Under the pieces are notes generated by a model, which saw only the letters and a list, made by a program, of their open reading frames with translations, searched no databases and had not been told where the DNA came from. From assembly GCF_028649475.1 (NCBI RefSeq), contig NZ_JAQSIP010000004.1:124001-188000 (forward strand): a DNA stretch of 64,000 nucleotides, in the 5' to 3' direction. Positions 11,929 through 21,556 of the stretch are shown piece after piece. Position 1 is the first letter of the stretch. Every line of letters starts with the position of its first letter. The stretch comes from Curvibacter cyanobacteriorum (GTDB lineage: Bacteria; Pseudomonadota; Gammaproteobacteria; Burkholderiales; Burkholderiaceae_C). A program made the position numbers and the translations under genes.

Positions 11929-12681
11929 ATGAAACACCCCTCCCTGAGTCTGGCGACCGAGGCCGCCCACGCCTTGCCGGGCCAAAGCCGCTACGGCGCC
12001 TTGGCCGCGACCCTGCGCCACCGCGTGGTGGCGGGCGAGTGGCCCCCGGGCACTGCGTTGCCGGCCGAACAGCTGCTGGCGGCCGAGCATGGCGTGGCCC
12101 TGGGCACCTTGCGTCGCGCGCTCGAGCTGCTGGCCGAACAGGGCCTGATCGAGCGCGTGCACGGCAAGGGCACCTTTGTGCGCCAGGGCATTGCGGGGGC
12201 GTCCATGCTGCGCTTCTTCCGCTTTGGCGACAGCGCGGGCCAGGTGCCCGACTCGCGCATCCTGTCGCGCCAGACCGTGCCCGCCTCCGCCACCGTGGCC
12301 CGGGCGCTGGGACTGGCCCCCGGCGAGCCGGTGCTGCGCTTGCAGCGCCTGCGCCTGATCGACGCCCAGCCCTGCCTGCTCGAAGACCTGTGCCTGCCGC
12401 TGGACCTGTTCGCCCCCTTGGTCGACGGTGATCCCGCCGACTGGGACGCCTTGCTCTACCCCATGTACGCGCGCCGCTGTGGCGTGCATGTGCAGCGCGC
12501 CATCGACGACATCGGCTTTGGCCTGCTGAGCGCCCCCCAGGCGCAGCCCCTGGGCCTGGCCGCCGGCCACCCGGCGGCCGTGGTGACGCGGCTGGCCTAC
12601 GACCTGAGCGGGCGCTGCGTGGAATGGCGCTGCACCCGCGGCGACGCCCATGCCTTTCATTACACCGTGACCCTGACCTGA
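11929..12681 (+). CDS. GntR-family transcriptional regulator, HutC subfamily
   Basis: A 250-residue repressor-type protein. Residues about 20-85 form the winged helix (TALPAEQLLAAEHGVALGTL, then a wing in IERVHGKGTFV); the rest is a UTRA ligand-binding domain. ATG 11929 is used; a TTG at 11923 in the same frame is possible, with GAGG 10 nt before it. It leads a tight operon: the Bug receptor starts 12 bp after its stop and the amidohydrolase 5 bp after that, so it probably senses a compound linked to that transport and degradation. Confidence 0.88.
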   Translation: MKHPSLSLATEAAHALPGQSRYGALAATLRHRVVAGEWPPGTALPAEQLLAAEHGVALGTLRRALELLAEQGLIERVHGKGTFVRQGIAGASMLRFFRFGDSAGQVPDSRILSRQTVPASATVARALGLAPGEPVLRLQRLRLIDAQPCLLEDLCLPLDLFAPLVDGDPADWDALLYPMYARRCGVHVQRAIDDIGFGLLSAPQAQPLGLAAGHPAAVVTRLAYDLSGRCVEWRCTRGDAHAFHYTVTLT

Positions 12682-12693
12682 GGAGACAAGCCC

Positions 12694-13707
12694 ATGCACC
12701 CCATCCCCCCCATCACCGCCCGCGCGGGCCTGTCGCGCCGCCTGTGCCTGAGCGGGCTCGCCGCCACCGCCGCCGCGCCTTGGCTGGCGGCCCGCGCGGC
12801 CCAGCCGATTGCCGGTGGCCGCACCATCACGCTGGTGGTGTCTTACCCGGCCGGTGGCGGCGCCGACCTGATGGCCCGCATCATCGCGCCGCGCCTGGCC
12901 GAGGCCCTGGGCCAGGGCGTGGTGGTGGACAACAAGCCCGGCGCCAGCGGTCAGCTGGCCGCGGCCCAGGTGGCGCGCGCCACCGCGGACGGCAGCACCT
13001 TGCTGCTCGATGCCTCGTCGTTTGCCGTCAACCCCTCGCTCTACCCGCGCCTGCCCTACGACAGCGACAAGGCCTTCACCCCGCTGGCGGTGCTGGCCAC
13101 CTTCCCCAATGTGCTGGTGTGCACGCCCAGCTTCGAGGCCCAGTCGGTGCGCGACGTGCTGCGCCTGGCACGTGCCAAACCCGGTGACCTGGCCTACGCC
13201 TCGTCGGGCAACGGCTCGGCCCAGCACCTGGCGGGGGCCTTGTTCGAGGCGCGGTCCGGCGTGCAGCTGAGCCATGTGCCCTACCGCGGCGGTGGCCCCG
13301 CGCTCAACGATGTGATGGGCGGCCAGGTGCCCCTGTTCTTTGCCAATGTGGCGTCCTCGCTGGGCCACATCCAGGCCGGCAAGCTGCGCGCCCTGGCCGT
13401 GACCAGCCGGGTGCGCGCGCGCTCGCTGCCCGAGGTGCCGACGATGGAGCAAGCCGGCGTGGCCGGCTACGAGGTGCTGGAGTGGAACCCCGTGCTGGCC
13501 CCGGCCGGCCTGCCCGAGGCGACCCGCCAGGCCTTGGTGGCCGGCCTCCGCCGGGCCCTGGCCGACCCCGAGGTGCTGGGCCGTGTGCGCCAGCTGGGGG
13601 GCGATGTGTTTGCCGACGCCAGCCAGGCCAGCGCGGGCCGCTTCATCCGCGAGCAACAGGCGCAGTGGGCGCAGGTGGTGCGCGAGCGCCGCATCTCGGT
13701 GGGTTGA
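12694..13707 (+). CDS. Bug-family (TctC-like) periplasmic solute receptor
   Basis: A 337-residue extracytoplasmic binding protein of the large tripartite-tricarboxylate receptor family expanded in Burkholderiales. An N-terminal signal with SRRLCLSGL (twin-arginine-like) ends near ARAAQ. Mature motifs TLVVSYPAGGGADLMAR, VDNKPGASGQLAA and HVPYRGGGPALNDVMGGQV are diagnostic. No TctA/TctB membrane partners are in the window, as is usual for orphan Bug receptors. AGGAG lies 8 nt before the ATG. Ligand unknown; its operon suggests an organic acid or lactone. Confidence 0.9.
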   Translation: MHPIPPITARAGLSRRLCLSGLAATAAAPWLAARAAQPIAGGRTITLVVSYPAGGGADLMARIIAPRLAEALGQGVVVDNKPGASGQLAAAQVARATADGSTLLLDASSFAVNPSLYPRLPYDSDKAFTPLAVLATFPNVLVCTPSFEAQSVRDVLRLARAKPGDLAYASSGNGSAQHLAGALFEARSGVQLSHVPYRGGGPALNDVMGGQVPLFFANVASSLGHIQAGKLRALAVTSRVRARSLPEVPTMEQAGVAGYEVLEWNPVLAPAGLPEATRQALVAGLRRALADPEVLGRVRQLGGDVFADASQASAGRFIREQQAQWAQVVRERRISVG

Positions 13708-13712
13708 AGCGC

Positions 13713-14549
13713 ATGGGGCAAGGTCTTGTGAATGAAGCACCGGCGTCCGCCTGGGACGCCCATGTGCATGTCTTCGATGCCGCCCGCCCGGTGGCGCCCG
13801 GCCATTACCAGCCTGTGCACCGACCGCTGGAGGCCATCGAGGCCCTGGCCCAGGCCCACGGGGTGGGCCACCTGGTGCTGGTGCAACCCAGCGTCTACGC
13901 CTGTGACAACGAGGTCCTGTTGCAGGCCCTGGCCCGCGAACCAGGCCGCCACCGCGCGGTGGTGGTAGTCGACGCCGGGGTGAGCGACGCTGAACTCGCC
14001 CGCATGCAGGCCCTGGGTGTGCGTGGCGTGCGTTTCAACCTGGTGTCGCCAGTGGGCAACGGCGCGGCCGACCTGCTGGCACTGGCGCCCCGCCTGCACG
14101 CGCTGGGCTGGCATGTGCAGTGGTACGCGCGCAGCACCGACCTGCCGAGCATCCTGGACTGGCACCGCCGCACCGGCCTGCCCTGTGTGCTGGACCACCT
14201 GGCCGGCCTGCACGCGGCGCTGGCCGGGGACGACCCCGCCTGGGCGTGCCTGGGCGACCTGCTGGCGCTGGGCGCCTGGGTCAAGTGGTCGGGTTGGTAC
14301 CGCTTGGGGGCCGAGGCCCCCTACACCGCCCTGCAGCCCGCCCTGCAACGGGTCGCCACCTTGGCCACTCAGGCGGGCGAGCGCCGCGGCGAGGCGCCGC
14401 GCCTGGTCTGGGGTTCGGATTGGCCGCACACCGCGTTCACACCGGACGCGCTGCCCGCTTACGACAGCGTGTGGCAACCGGTGCTGCAGGCGCTGGGGCC
14501 GCAGGCCGCGCTGGCGGTGCGCGAGGCCGGTGCCCGCTTGTACGCCTGA
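13713..14549 (+). CDS. Amidohydrolase-2 family hydrolase (dicarboxylate lactonase-like)
   Basis: A 278-residue TIM-barrel hydrolase. The first-strand metal motif is DAHVHVFD (about 16-23) and a late motif is WGSDWPHT. The organisation resembles 2-pyrone-4,6-dicarboxylate lactonase and related aromatic-ring degradation lactonases, but the substrate cannot be named. ATG 13713 is preferred: it gives the usual family length and lies 5 bp after the Bug gene's stop. A GTG at 13728 is an alternative. Confidence 0.8.
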   Translation: MGQGLVNEAPASAWDAHVHVFDAARPVAPGHYQPVHRPLEAIEALAQAHGVGHLVLVQPSVYACDNEVLLQALAREPGRHRAVVVVDAGVSDAELARMQALGVRGVRFNLVSPVGNGAADLLALAPRLHALGWHVQWYARSTDLPSILDWHRRTGLPCVLDHLAGLHAALAGDDPAWACLGDLLALGAWVKWSGWYRLGAEAPYTALQPALQRVATLATQAGERRGEAPRLVWGSDWPHTAFTPDALPAYDSVWQPVLQALGPQAALAVREAGARLYA

Positions 14550-14604
14550 GGCGCGGCGCGGGCGGCCGGCCGCACAGGCGCGGGCCCGCCCCGGCTGAGG
14601 TTGG

Positions 14605-15261
14605 TCAGCGCAGCGTGACCTCGACGCGGCGGTTGCGCGGCTCGTCCACCTCGTCGGCGGTGGCGATGGCGGGCTCGCGTTCGCCCCGGCCAATGGCCTC
14701 CACCTGACGCGGGCTCAGGCCCTGCTGCACCAGCAGGTCGCGCACCTGCTGCGCGCGGCGCAGGGACAGCGCGTCGTTGCCTTCGCTGTTGCCCTTGGTG
14801 TCGGTGTGGCCGACCACCAGCACCTCGACGCCCGGGTAGCGCGCCATGTCCTGCTGGATGCGCGGCAACTCGGCCTGCGACTCACCCGACAGGCGCGTCG
14901 TGCCCGGCTGGAAGTACAGCACATAGCGCACCGGTTGCGGCGGGGCAATGCGGAACAGCGCGTCGTAGGTCTGGCGCACCTGGGTCGGGTCCACCTGGTC
15001 CACCACCGGCGCGCGGTTGGCCAGCGCGCTGGCGCGTTGGTAGGGCTCGGTCAGCGTCTGCGTGGCCTGGCCGGCTTGCACCACCACGCCGCTGGCGCTG
15101 CCATCGGCCTGTGGCAGCAGCACCACCTTGACGCTGGGCACCGGGGGCGGCGGTGGGGGCTTGGGGGGCGGGCTCGAACAGGCGGCCAGCAGGGCCAGCA
15201 GCAGGCCCCCGAGGGCGCCGCGCAGCCAGGGCCGCATGGCGACGGTGTGCAGCGACTTCAT
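14605..15261 (-). CDS. OmpA-like peptidoglycan-binding lipoprotein
   Basis: A 218-residue lipoprotein: signal peptide with lipobox LLAAC (Cys near 28), a Pro-rich linker (SSPPPKPPPPPPVPS), an unassigned middle part and a C-terminal OmpA domain with VVGHTDTKGNSEGN and the ending NRRVEVTLR. The OmpA domain should bind diaminopimelate in peptidoglycan. Its ATG overlaps the FecR-domain gene's stop (ATGA, 15258-15261), so the two are translationally coupled. Confidence 0.88.
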   Translation of the reverse strand: MKSLHTVAMRPWLRGALGGLLLALLAACSSPPPKPPPPPPVPSVKVVLLPQADGSASGVVVQAGQATQTLTEPYQRASALANRAPVVDQVDPTQVRQTYDALFRIAPPQPVRYVLYFQPGTTRLSGESQAELPRIQQDMARYPGVEVLVVGHTDTKGNSEGNDALSLRRAQQVRDLLVQQGLSPRQVEAIGRGEREPAIATADEVDEPRNRRVEVTLR

Positions 15262-15797
15262 GGTTGCTCCTCGCCGACTTCCACAATGAAATCCGTGCCC
15301 AGCACCCCGATGGTGGAGGTGGGCGTGATGACGCGCATCGCGTCGGGCCGGTGCTTGCCGATCAGACCCGTGATCACCCGCAGCGTGCCCTTGAGCATGC
15401 TCAGCACCACCTGGCCGTTGTGGGTGGTGCTGTTGAAGGCAAACTCGCGCAAGTCCAGTTCGCTGTTGGGGCCCACCATCAGCGTGGTGCCGTCGCGCAG
15501 CACCAGGCTGACCGACCCGTCCGCGCCGGTCAACACGCGTTCGGCCACTTGCAGCTCATCGCCTGAGCGCAGCGGTCGGTTGCCTTGCGGGCCACGCGCC
15601 TGCACTGCGCCAGCCACTTTCTTCACGGTGGCCGCCCGCTCACCCGGGGCATTGGCCGGGCTGGCGGCGGCGGGGGCCGTGGTGGGCAGGGGCGTCGGGG
15701 CCGGGGTCTGGGCTTGGGCAGAACCCCAGCCCAGCATCAGCACAGGCAGCCAGGCCGCCCAAGTGGCAGCGTGGCGCGGAGTGAACTTGGTCGTCAT
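15258..15797 (-). CDS. Secreted FecR-domain protein
   Basis: A 179-residue protein with a signal peptide ending near AQAQT and a Pro/Ala-rich linker, then a FecR domain (AGAVQARG through [19 protein letters not shown]). Unlike classical FecR it has no cytoplasmic anti-sigma part and no sigma-factor gene nearby, so it is probably an envelope protein and not a TonB-linked signalling protein. Coupled to the following OmpA-like lipoprotein by a 4-bp overlap. Confidence 0.85.
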   Translation of the reverse strand: MTTKFTPRHAATWAAWLPVLMLGWGSAQAQTPAPTPLPTTAPAAASPANAPGERAATVKKVAGAVQARGPQGNRPLRSGDELQVAERVLTGADGSVSLVLRDGTTLMVGPNSELDLREFAFNSTTHNGQVVLSMLKGTLRVITGLIGKHRPDAMRVITPTSTIGVLGTDFIVEVGEEQP

Positions 15798-15940
15798 GGA
15801 CTCATCGATCCTTCAATTCGGGGCGTCGCCGTGCAAGCGGCGGACAAAACTCCGACACACTACCATTTTTGTTGCAGGGACGGCAATACACGGACGTGGT
15901 GGTCGAAGGGCGACCCGCCGGCCCCTGGAGGAAGGTGCTT

Positions 15941-16396
15941 GTGATCAGTTTGATTCAGCGGGTGAGCGAAGCCCGGGTGTGGGTGGACGGGCAGGTGGTC
16001 GGCGAGATCGGCCCCGGTCTGTTGGTGTTGGCGTGTGCCGAGCGCGGTGACACCGAGGCGGGCGTCGAGCGCCTGCTGGCCAAGGTCTTGAAGCTGCGCA
16101 TCTTCAGCGACGAGGCCGGCAAGATGAACCGGTCGGTGCAGGACCTGGACGGCCAGGGCCGCCATGGCGGCCTGTTGCTGGTCAGCCAGTTCACGCTGGC
16201 CGCCGATTGCAGCAGTGGCAACCGCCCCAGCTTCACGCAGGCCGCCGCGCCCGACGAGGGCCGCCGACTCTACGAACACCTGGTGCAGCGCGCCCGCGCC
16301 AGCCACCCGGACGTGGCCACCGGCATCTTCGCGGCCGACATGAAGGTGCAGCTGATCAACGACGGGCCCATCACCATCCCCTTGCGCATGGTCTGA
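15941..16396 (+). CDS. dtd: D-aminoacyl-tRNA deacylase
   Basis: A 151-residue enzyme that removes D-amino acids (and misacylated glycine) from tRNA. Family motifs SQFTLAAD (about 85-92) and [10 protein letters not shown] at the C-terminus are present. The start is GTG 15941: the family begins with I(S/A)LIQRVS and GGAGGAAGG lies 5-14 nt upstream. The longer open frame from 15869 adds residues unlike the family. It converges on ybeY with a 35-bp gap. Confidence 0.94.
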   Translation: MISLIQRVSEARVWVDGQVVGEIGPGLLVLACAERGDTEAGVERLLAKVLKLRIFSDEAGKMNRSVQDLDGQGRHGGLLLVSQFTLAADCSSGNRPSFTQAAAPDEGRRLYEHLVQRARASHPDVATGIFAADMKVQLINDGPITIPLRMV

Positions 16397-16431
16397 ACCC
16401 GCGCCATGCGGGGCGGCGCCGGGCTCGGGCC

Positions 16432-16884
16432 TCAGTAGGGGTTGGCGAAGCCCAGCGAACCCAGCAGCAGGATCTCCAGCGCCTCCATTTCCAGTGCGTC
16501 GCGCTGGTTGGTTTCGTGGTCGTAGCCGCAGGCGTGCAGGGTGCCGTGCACCAGCAGGTGGGCGTAGTGGGCTTGCAGGGTCTTGCCCTGTTCTTTCGCT
16601 TCGCGGGCCACCACGGGCGCGCACAGCACCAGGTCGGCCAGGATCACCGGGTCGTTGGCGTAGTCGAAGGTCAGGACGTTGGTCGCATAGTCCTTGTTGC
16701 GGTAGGCGCGGTTGAGTTGCTGGCCTTCTTCGGTGTCGACGATGCGCACCGCGATCTCGGCCGCCTGCGGCAGCGCATGGCGGATCCAGCGCATGACGGC
16801 GCTGCGCGGCAGCGCGGCGCGGTGTTCGGCGACGTCCGCAAAGCGGGCAAATTGCAGGGACAGGGTCAGTTCAGGCAGGCTCAT
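16432..16884 (-). CDS. ybeY: rRNA maturation endoribonuclease YbeY
   Basis: A 150-residue zinc-dependent endonuclease for 16S rRNA 3'-end maturation and ribosome quality control. The zinc motif [11 protein letters not shown] gives His113, His117 and His123. It follows phoH on the same strand, the standard pairing, but the usual downstream corC and lnt are absent; dtd converges instead. The 104-bp phoH-ybeY spacer carries two strong hairpins. Confidence 0.96.
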   Translation of the reverse strand: MSLPELTLSLQFARFADVAEHRAALPRSAVMRWIRHALPQAAEIAVRIVDTEEGQQLNRAYRNKDYATNVLTFDYANDPVILADLVLCAPVVAREAKEQGKTLQAHYAHLLVHGTLHACGYDHETNQRDALEMEALEILLLGSLGFANPY

Positions 16885-16937
16885 GGGGCGGGTTCCTGTG
16901 GGGCGGCGTGGGGTGTTGTTGGAGGGGGGGAGGGGCG

Positions 16938-16989
16938 CACCGACCCTGCGGGCACCGGGTCGGTGGGGCTCAGGCCGCTGGCGCGGCCT
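16938..16989 (-). promoter_or_regulatory. Two perfect stem-loops between phoH and ybeY
   Basis: CACCGACCC (16938-16946) pairs with GGGTCGGTG (16957-16965), a 9-bp stem with a 10-nt loop. AGGCCGC (16972-16978) pairs with GCGGCCT (16983-16989), a 7-bp stem with a 4-nt loop that reaches the phoH stop codon. No T-run follows on the minus strand, so these are not ordinary intrinsic terminators; mRNA processing or stability elements are possible. Confidence 0.5.
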
Positions 16990-17948
16990 CAGTCGCCGCT
17001 GGCGCGCCGGGCCGCCGGGCGGCCTGCGGCGTCGTAGGCGTCCACGATGCGGGCCACCAGCGGGTGGCGCACCACGTCGGCGCTGGTGAAGCGCGTCACG
17101 GCAATGCCCTTGACGCGCTTGAGCACGCGCTCGGCCTCGATCAGCCCGCTGGGCGCGCCCTTGGGCAGGTCGATCTGGCTCACGTCGCCGGTCACCACGG
17201 CCTTGGCGCCAAAACCGATGCGGGTCAGGAACATCTTCATCTGCTCGGGCGTGGTGTTCTGCGCCTCGTCGAGGATGACAAAGGCGTTGTTCAGCGTGCG
17301 CCCGCGCATGAAGGCCAGCGGGGCGATTTCGAGCGCGTTGCGCTCAAAGGCTTTCTGCACCTTGTCGTAGCCCATCAGCTCGTACAGCGCGTCGTACAGC
17401 GGGCGCAGGTAGGGGTCGACTTTCTGGCTCAGGTCGCCGGGCAGGAAGCCCAGGCGCTCGCCGGCCTCGACCGCCGGGCGGGTCAGCACGATGCGCTGCA
17501 CCGCGCTGCGCTCCAGCGCGTCCACCGCACAGGCCACCGCCAGGTAGGTCTTGCCGGTGCCGGCCGGTCCAATGCCGAAGGTGATGTCGTGCGTGGCCAC
17601 ATTGTCCAGGTACAGGGCCTGGGTGGGGGTTCGGGCGCGCAGGTCGGCGCGCCGCGTGCTCAGCAGCTGGGCCCCTTCGGGCGCCTCGGCCAGCGCGGTA
17701 TCACCGGCCATCATCAGCTGCACGGTTTCGGCGGGGATGGGGCGCTCGGCGATCTCGTACAGGGCCTGCAGCACCTCCATGGCGCGCTGGGCACGCGCCT
17801 TGGGGCCGTCCACCTTGAATTGCTCGTGGCGGTGCGCGATGCTGACTTGCAAGCCCGCTTCGATGGTGCGCAGGTGCTCGTCCATCGATCCGCACAGGTG
17901 ACCCAGGCGCAGGTTGTTGTGGGGGGTGAAGGTGTGTCTGACGATCAA
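16989..17948 (-). CDS. phoH: PhoH-like ATPase
   Basis: A P-loop ATPase of the PhoH/YbeZ family, which partners YbeY in RNA metabolism. Walker A GPAGTGKT and Walker B VILDEAQN are clear, followed by [11 protein letters not shown]. The frame is open to 18032, but that would run into ruvA. TTG 17948 gives [11 protein letters not shown] at the N-terminus, as in relatives (319 residues). The start is uncertain because no good Shine-Dalgarno is visible. Divergent from ruvA by 49 bp. Confidence 0.92.
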   Translation of the reverse strand: MIVRHTFTPHNNLRLGHLCGSMDEHLRTIEAGLQVSIAHRHEQFKVDGPKARAQRAMEVLQALYEIAERPIPAETVQLMMAGDTALAEAPEGAQLLSTRRADLRARTPTQALYLDNVATHDITFGIGPAGTGKTYLAVACAVDALERSAVQRIVLTRPAVEAGERLGFLPGDLSQKVDPYLRPLYDALYELMGYDKVQKAFERNALEIAPLAFMRGRTLNNAFVILDEAQNTTPEQMKMFLTRIGFGAKAVVTGDVSQIDLPKGAPSGLIEAERVLKRVKGIAVTRFTSADVVRHPLVARIVDAYDAAGRPAARRASGD

Positions 17949-17951
17949 GCT

Positions 17952-17992
17952 GATAATTCCGGCCAAAGGGCCCCGAGCCGGGGCCACAAGGA
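17952..17992 (+). promoter_or_regulatory. ruvA leader: -10 box, hairpin and RBS
   Basis: GATAAT (17952-17957) is a good -10. A 6-bp stem GGCCCC/GGGGCC (17969-17985) and AAGGA (17988-17992) follow before the ATG at 17998. No clear -35. The hairpin abuts the Shine-Dalgarno. Confidence 0.4.
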
Positions 17993-17997
17993 CTGCA

Positions 17998-18570
17998 ATG
18001 ATAGGCAAATTGACCGGAACCCTCGCCGACAAAAACCCGCCCCAGCTTCTGGTGGACTGCCACGGGGTCGGCTACGAGGTGGATGTGCCCATGAGCACTT
18101 TCTACAACCTGCCCGGCCTGGGCGAGAAAGTCTCGCTGCTGACGCACTTTGTGGTGCGCGAGGACGCCCAGATCCTGTACGGCTTTGGCACCGCGTCCGA
18201 GCGTGAGGCGTTTCGCCAGCTGATCAAGATCAGCGGCGTGGGCCCGCGCACCGCGCTCAGCGTGCTGTCGGGCATGAGCGTGAGCGAGCTGGGGCAGGCC
18301 ATCTCGCTGCAAGAGCCGGGGCGCCTGGTCAAGGTGCCGGGCATTGGCAAGAAGACCGCCGAGCGACTGTTGCTGGAGCTCAAGGGCAAGCTCGGGGCCG
18401 AGCTGGACCTGCGCCAGCCCGCCGCCAGCGACGCCCAGGCCGACATCCAGCAGGCCTTGCTGGCGCTGGGCTACAACGACAAGGAAGCCGCGGCTGCGCT
18501 CAAGGCCTTGCCGGCCGACGTGGGGGTCAGCGACGGCATCAAGCTCGCGCTCAAGGCGCTGGCCAAATAA
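17998..18570 (+). CDS. ruvA: Holliday junction branch migration protein RuvA
   Basis: A 190-residue protein with the N-terminal OB fold (MIGKLTGTL...[12 protein letters not shown]), two helix-hairpin-helix motifs ([13 protein letters not shown] and [15 protein letters not shown]) and the C-terminal RuvB-contact domain ([16 protein letters not shown]). It forms the tetramer that holds the four-way junction for RuvB. ruvB is not adjacent but 13.8 kb away on the same strand; ruvC is not in the window. Confidence 0.97.
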   Translation: MIGKLTGTLADKNPPQLLVDCHGVGYEVDVPMSTFYNLPGLGEKVSLLTHFVVREDAQILYGFGTASEREAFRQLIKISGVGPRTALSVLSGMSVSELGQAISLQEPGRLVKVPGIGKKTAERLLLELKGKLGAELDLRQPAASDAQADIQQALLALGYNDKEAAAALKALPADVGVSDGIKLALKALAK

Positions 18571-18599
18571 GCCGTCCGGCCGCGCTTCAGGCCGGCGCT

Positions 18600-20885
18600 T
18601 CAGGCCTGCGGCCGCAGGGGCAGCCGGCGCAGGCGTTGCCCGGTCAGCGCGAACAGGGCGTTGGCCACGGCCGGTGCGATCGGTGGGGTGCCGGGTTCGC
18701 CGACGCCGCCGGGGGGCGCGTCGCTGGGCATCAGCCGGGTGCGGATGACCGGCATGTCGGCCATCCGCAGTGCGTCGTAGCTGGGGAAGTTGCTTTGCTC
18801 GACGCGGCCGTTCTTCAGCGTGATCTCGCCCATCAGCGCCGCGCTCAGGCCGTAGACGATGGCGCTTTGCAGCTGCGCGTCCACGCTGTCGGGGTTGACC
18901 ACGGTGCCGCAGTCCAGCGCGCAGGCCACGCGGTGCACGCGCACCCGGCCCGCGTCCAGCGAGACCTCGGCCACCTGCGCGCACAGGGCCCCAAACGATT
19001 CGTGCAGCGCCAGGCCGCGGGCGCGGCCGGCCGGGGCCGGCTGGCCCCAGTCGCCCAGTTCGGCGGCGGCCTGCAAGACCGCGCGGTGGCGCGGCTTGGC
19101 CGCCAGCATGGCCAGCCGGTAGGCCAGCGGGTCCTGCCGCGCCGCGTGGGCCAGTTCATCGAGAAAGCACTCGGTGAAGAACGCGTTGTAGCTGTGGCCC
19201 ACGCTGCGCCAGGAGCCCACCGGCACCGGCGTGGCCACGCGCAGCTGGCGCACCTCGAGGTGGGGGATCGCGTAGGGCAGGTCGAAGGCGCCCTCGATGT
19301 GGTTTTTGTCGGGGGAGTCCAGCGCCAGGCGCGGCATCAGGCGGCGCACCGTGTCCAGCCCGATCGACGGCGCCGCCACGCGGTGGCGCCAGGCCCGCGG
19401 CAGGCCCTGTGGGTCCAGCGTGGCGCTGAAGCGCGACACCGCGGCGGGCCGGTACAGGTCGTGTTGCACGTCCTCCTCGCGCGACCAGGTCAGCTTGACC
19501 GGCGCCCCCCCGGTGCGCAGCGCAATCGCCACCGCCTCTTCGACCATGTCGGACTCCAGCCGGCGGCCAAAGCCGCCGCCCAGGAACGGCACCTCGAACG
19601 TGACCTGTGCGCTGTCCACCCCGGCCACCTCGGCGGCCTTCATGCGCGCCAGGGACGGGGCCTGGCTGCCGCACCACACGGTGACCCGGCCGTCCTTGAC
19701 CTGGGCCGTGCAGTTGACCGGTTCCAGTGCCGAGTGGGCCAAAAACGGCACCTCGTACTCGGCCTCGATGCGGGTCTTGGCGTCGGCCAGCACCTGCACC
19801 GCATCGCCTTCGTGGCGGAAGCGGGTGCCGTCCTCCTGGTCGAAGGCCTGGCGCAGCCGGGCGCTGATGCTGCTCGACTGCAGCTGGGCGTTGGGGCCTT
19901 CGTCCCACACCGGGGCCAGGCGCAGCAGGCCCTGCTGGGCCAGCCAGCTGTTGCGCGCCACCACCACCACCGACTGGGCGTTCAGGGCGAAGGCTTGCAG
20001 CACCCCTTGGAGGGCCAGCGCGGGCGCTGGGTCCAGGCTTTTGAGTTGGCCGCCGAACACCGGGCAGTGCGCGATCGCGGCGTAGACCAGGCCCTCGGGG
20101 CGCACATCCAGACCGAACACGGCCTGGCCGTTGACCTTGGCGGGCACATCGGTGCGCGGCACGGGCTGGCCGATCAGGCGCCGTTCGGCCCGGGGTTTGA
20201 GGCGCAGTTCGCGCGGTGCTGCCTGCTGGGCCGCGGCCTGGACCAGGGCCCCGAAGCGCAGCGGCGCCCGGCCCGCCGGCCCGTGCACCAGGCCGTCGCG
20301 CACACGCAGCTCGCTGACCGGCACCTGCCATTGCCAGGCCGCGGCCTGCAGCAGCTGGTGCCGCGCGGCAGCGCCGGCCAGGCGCATCGGTTCCCAGGCG
20401 TCGCGCAGGCTGGACGAGCCGCCCGTCACCTGCAGCGCCAGCGCGTAGCCGGCGGTTTGCAGCGAGTCGCGGGTCAGTCGGGCCAGCAGGCCGTCGTCGT
20501 CGGGCAAGAAGGGCGAGACATTGAGCAACAGCGCGGTGTTGCTGTAGACGCGGGCGATCGGCGCCGCCTCGACCTGCACCTGGTCCCAGCGTGCGTCCAG
20601 CTCGTCGGCCACCAGCATGGCCAGGCCGGTGTGCACGCCCTGGCCCATTTCAGAGCGCGGCACGGCCACGATGACGCGGTCGTCCGGCGTGATCTTGACC
20701 CAGGCATTGAGTGCCACCTGGTCGCCGCTGGGGGCGAAGTCGCTGCCCTGGCCGACCCGGGCGGCGGGCGCGGCACCACCGCAGCCCACCAGCAGGCCGC
20801 CGCCGGCGGCGGCGCCGGCCAGCAGAAAACCGCGTCGGCTCCAGGGGGCGTGGGCGCCGATGGCGTCTGGTGACGGGGGGCTCAT
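18600..20885 (-). CDS. iorB: Molybdopterin-binding subunit of a xanthine-dehydrogenase-family oxidoreductase (isoquinoline 1-oxidoreductase beta type)
   Basis: A 761-residue large subunit. N-terminal twin-arginine signal [14 protein letters not shown] (about 16-29) with a possible lipobox Cys in LLVGCGG. Molybdenum-site motifs: [27 protein letters not shown] and [10 protein letters not shown] with the catalytic Glu. This architecture (Tat-exported large subunit with a small two-cluster subunit) is the IorAB/aldehyde-oxidase group. Substrate unknown: N-heterocycles or aldehydes are possible. ATG 20885 overlaps the small subunit's stop by 4 bp. No XdhC-like chaperone or cytochrome partner is nearby. 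Low-level symbol assignment only by family. Confidence 0.88.
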   Translation of the reverse strand: MSPPSPDAIGAHAPWSRRGFLLAGAAAGGGLLVGCGGAAPAARVGQGSDFAPSGDQVALNAWVKITPDDRVIVAVPRSEMGQGVHTGLAMLVADELDARWDQVQVEAAPIARVYSNTALLLNVSPFLPDDDGLLARLTRDSLQTAGYALALQVTGGSSSLRDAWEPMRLAGAAARHQLLQAAAWQWQVPVSELRVRDGLVHGPAGRAPLRFGALVQAAAQQAAPRELRLKPRAERRLIGQPVPRTDVPAKVNGQAVFGLDVRPEGLVYAAIAHCPVFGGQLKSLDPAPALALQGVLQAFALNAQSVVVVARNSWLAQQGLLRLAPVWDEGPNAQLQSSSISARLRQAFDQEDGTRFRHEGDAVQVLADAKTRIEAEYEVPFLAHSALEPVNCTAQVKDGRVTVWCGSQAPSLARMKAAEVAGVDSAQVTFEVPFLGGGFGRRLESDMVEEAVAIALRTGGAPVKLTWSREEDVQHDLYRPAAVSRFSATLDPQGLPRAWRHRVAAPSIGLDTVRRLMPRLALDSPDKNHIEGAFDLPYAIPHLEVRQLRVATPVPVGSWRSVGHSYNAFFTECFLDELAHAARQDPLAYRLAMLAAKPRHRAVLQAAAELGDWGQPAPAGRARGLALHESFGALCAQVAEVSLDAGRVRVHRVACALDCGTVVNPDSVDAQLQSAIVYGLSAALMGEITLKNGRVEQSNFPSYDALRMADMPVIRTRLMPSDAPPGGVGEPGTPPIAPAVANALFALTGQRLRRLPLRPQA

Positions 20886-21343
20886 GCGCGGCTCCCTTGC
20901 AAGGCCTGGGCGGCGGTGTGGATGGCCGCCCGGATGCGTTGGTAGGTGCCGCAGCGGCACAGGTTGGTGATGGCGGCGTCGATGTCGGCGTCGCTGGGTT
21001 GGGGGCTGCGCCGCAGCAGCGAGGCGGCGGCCAGGATCATGCCGCTCTGGCAGTAACCGCATTGCGGCGTCTGGTGCTGCACCCAGGCCGCCTGCAGCGC
21101 GGCCACGGTGCGGTCGGGGGCCCCTTCGATGGTGCGGATGGCCTGGCCTGCCACGCTGCCCACGGGCATCACGCAGGCGCGGGTGGCGACGCCGTTGAGC
21201 TCCACCGTGCAGGCACCGCAGGCCGCGATGCCACAACCGAACTTGGTGCCGGTCAGGCCCAGTTCGTCGCGCAGCACCCACAGCAAAGGCATCTCCGGTG
21301 GCACGTCGCAGTCCCGGGTTTGTCCGTTAATTTGTAATTTCAT
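20882..21343 (-). CDS. iorA: [2Fe-2S] subunit of the same Mo-hydroxylase (isoquinoline 1-oxidoreductase alpha type)
   Basis: A 153-residue small subunit with two [2Fe-2S] clusters: plant-type Cys37, 42, 45 and 57 ([15 protein letters not shown]) and the helical-domain Cys95, 98, 129 and 131 (CGYC, CRC). It passes electrons from the Mo site. GGAGAC lies just before the ATG at 21343; the longer upstream open frame is discarded. It has no signal peptide and probably rides out with the Tat-targeted large subunit. Divergent from the orphan binding protein gene across 213 bp. Confidence 0.92.
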   Translation of the reverse strand: MKLQINGQTRDCDVPPEMPLLWVLRDELGLTGTKFGCGIAACGACTVELNGVATRACVMPVGSVAGQAIRTIEGAPDRTVAALQAAWVQHQTPQCGYCQSGMILAAASLLRRSPQPSDADIDAAITNLCRCGTYQRIRAAIHTAAQALQGSRA

Positions 21344-21556
21344 GGTGTCTCCTGGGGGCGGTCGAAGGCCTGCACCGCCTGGCCCATTGTGGGGGAGCGG
21401 CGCGGGGCGTGGCGTCGTGCGCGGGACCGGGGTGGGCGGGGGGCAAGGTGCTCCTGCCTTGGCCAGGGCCCGCCTGGCGGCATTATTTACATTTGTGCGC
21501 CAAGGAACGGCCTCGACCCCGGTGATGCTGGGGCCTTGACCCAGATGGAGCTGACC

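Noticed and set aside
15258..15797. FecR as an anti-sigma regulator of iron uptake
   Set aside because: The protein has an ordinary signal peptide, no cytoplasmic N-terminal segment, and no ECF sigma factor or TonB receptor nearby.
21389..21556. Longer N-terminus (from 21389) for the orphan binding protein
   Set aside because: The added residues are Arg/Gly-rich and unlike any signal peptide; GGAG is well placed for ATG 21557.
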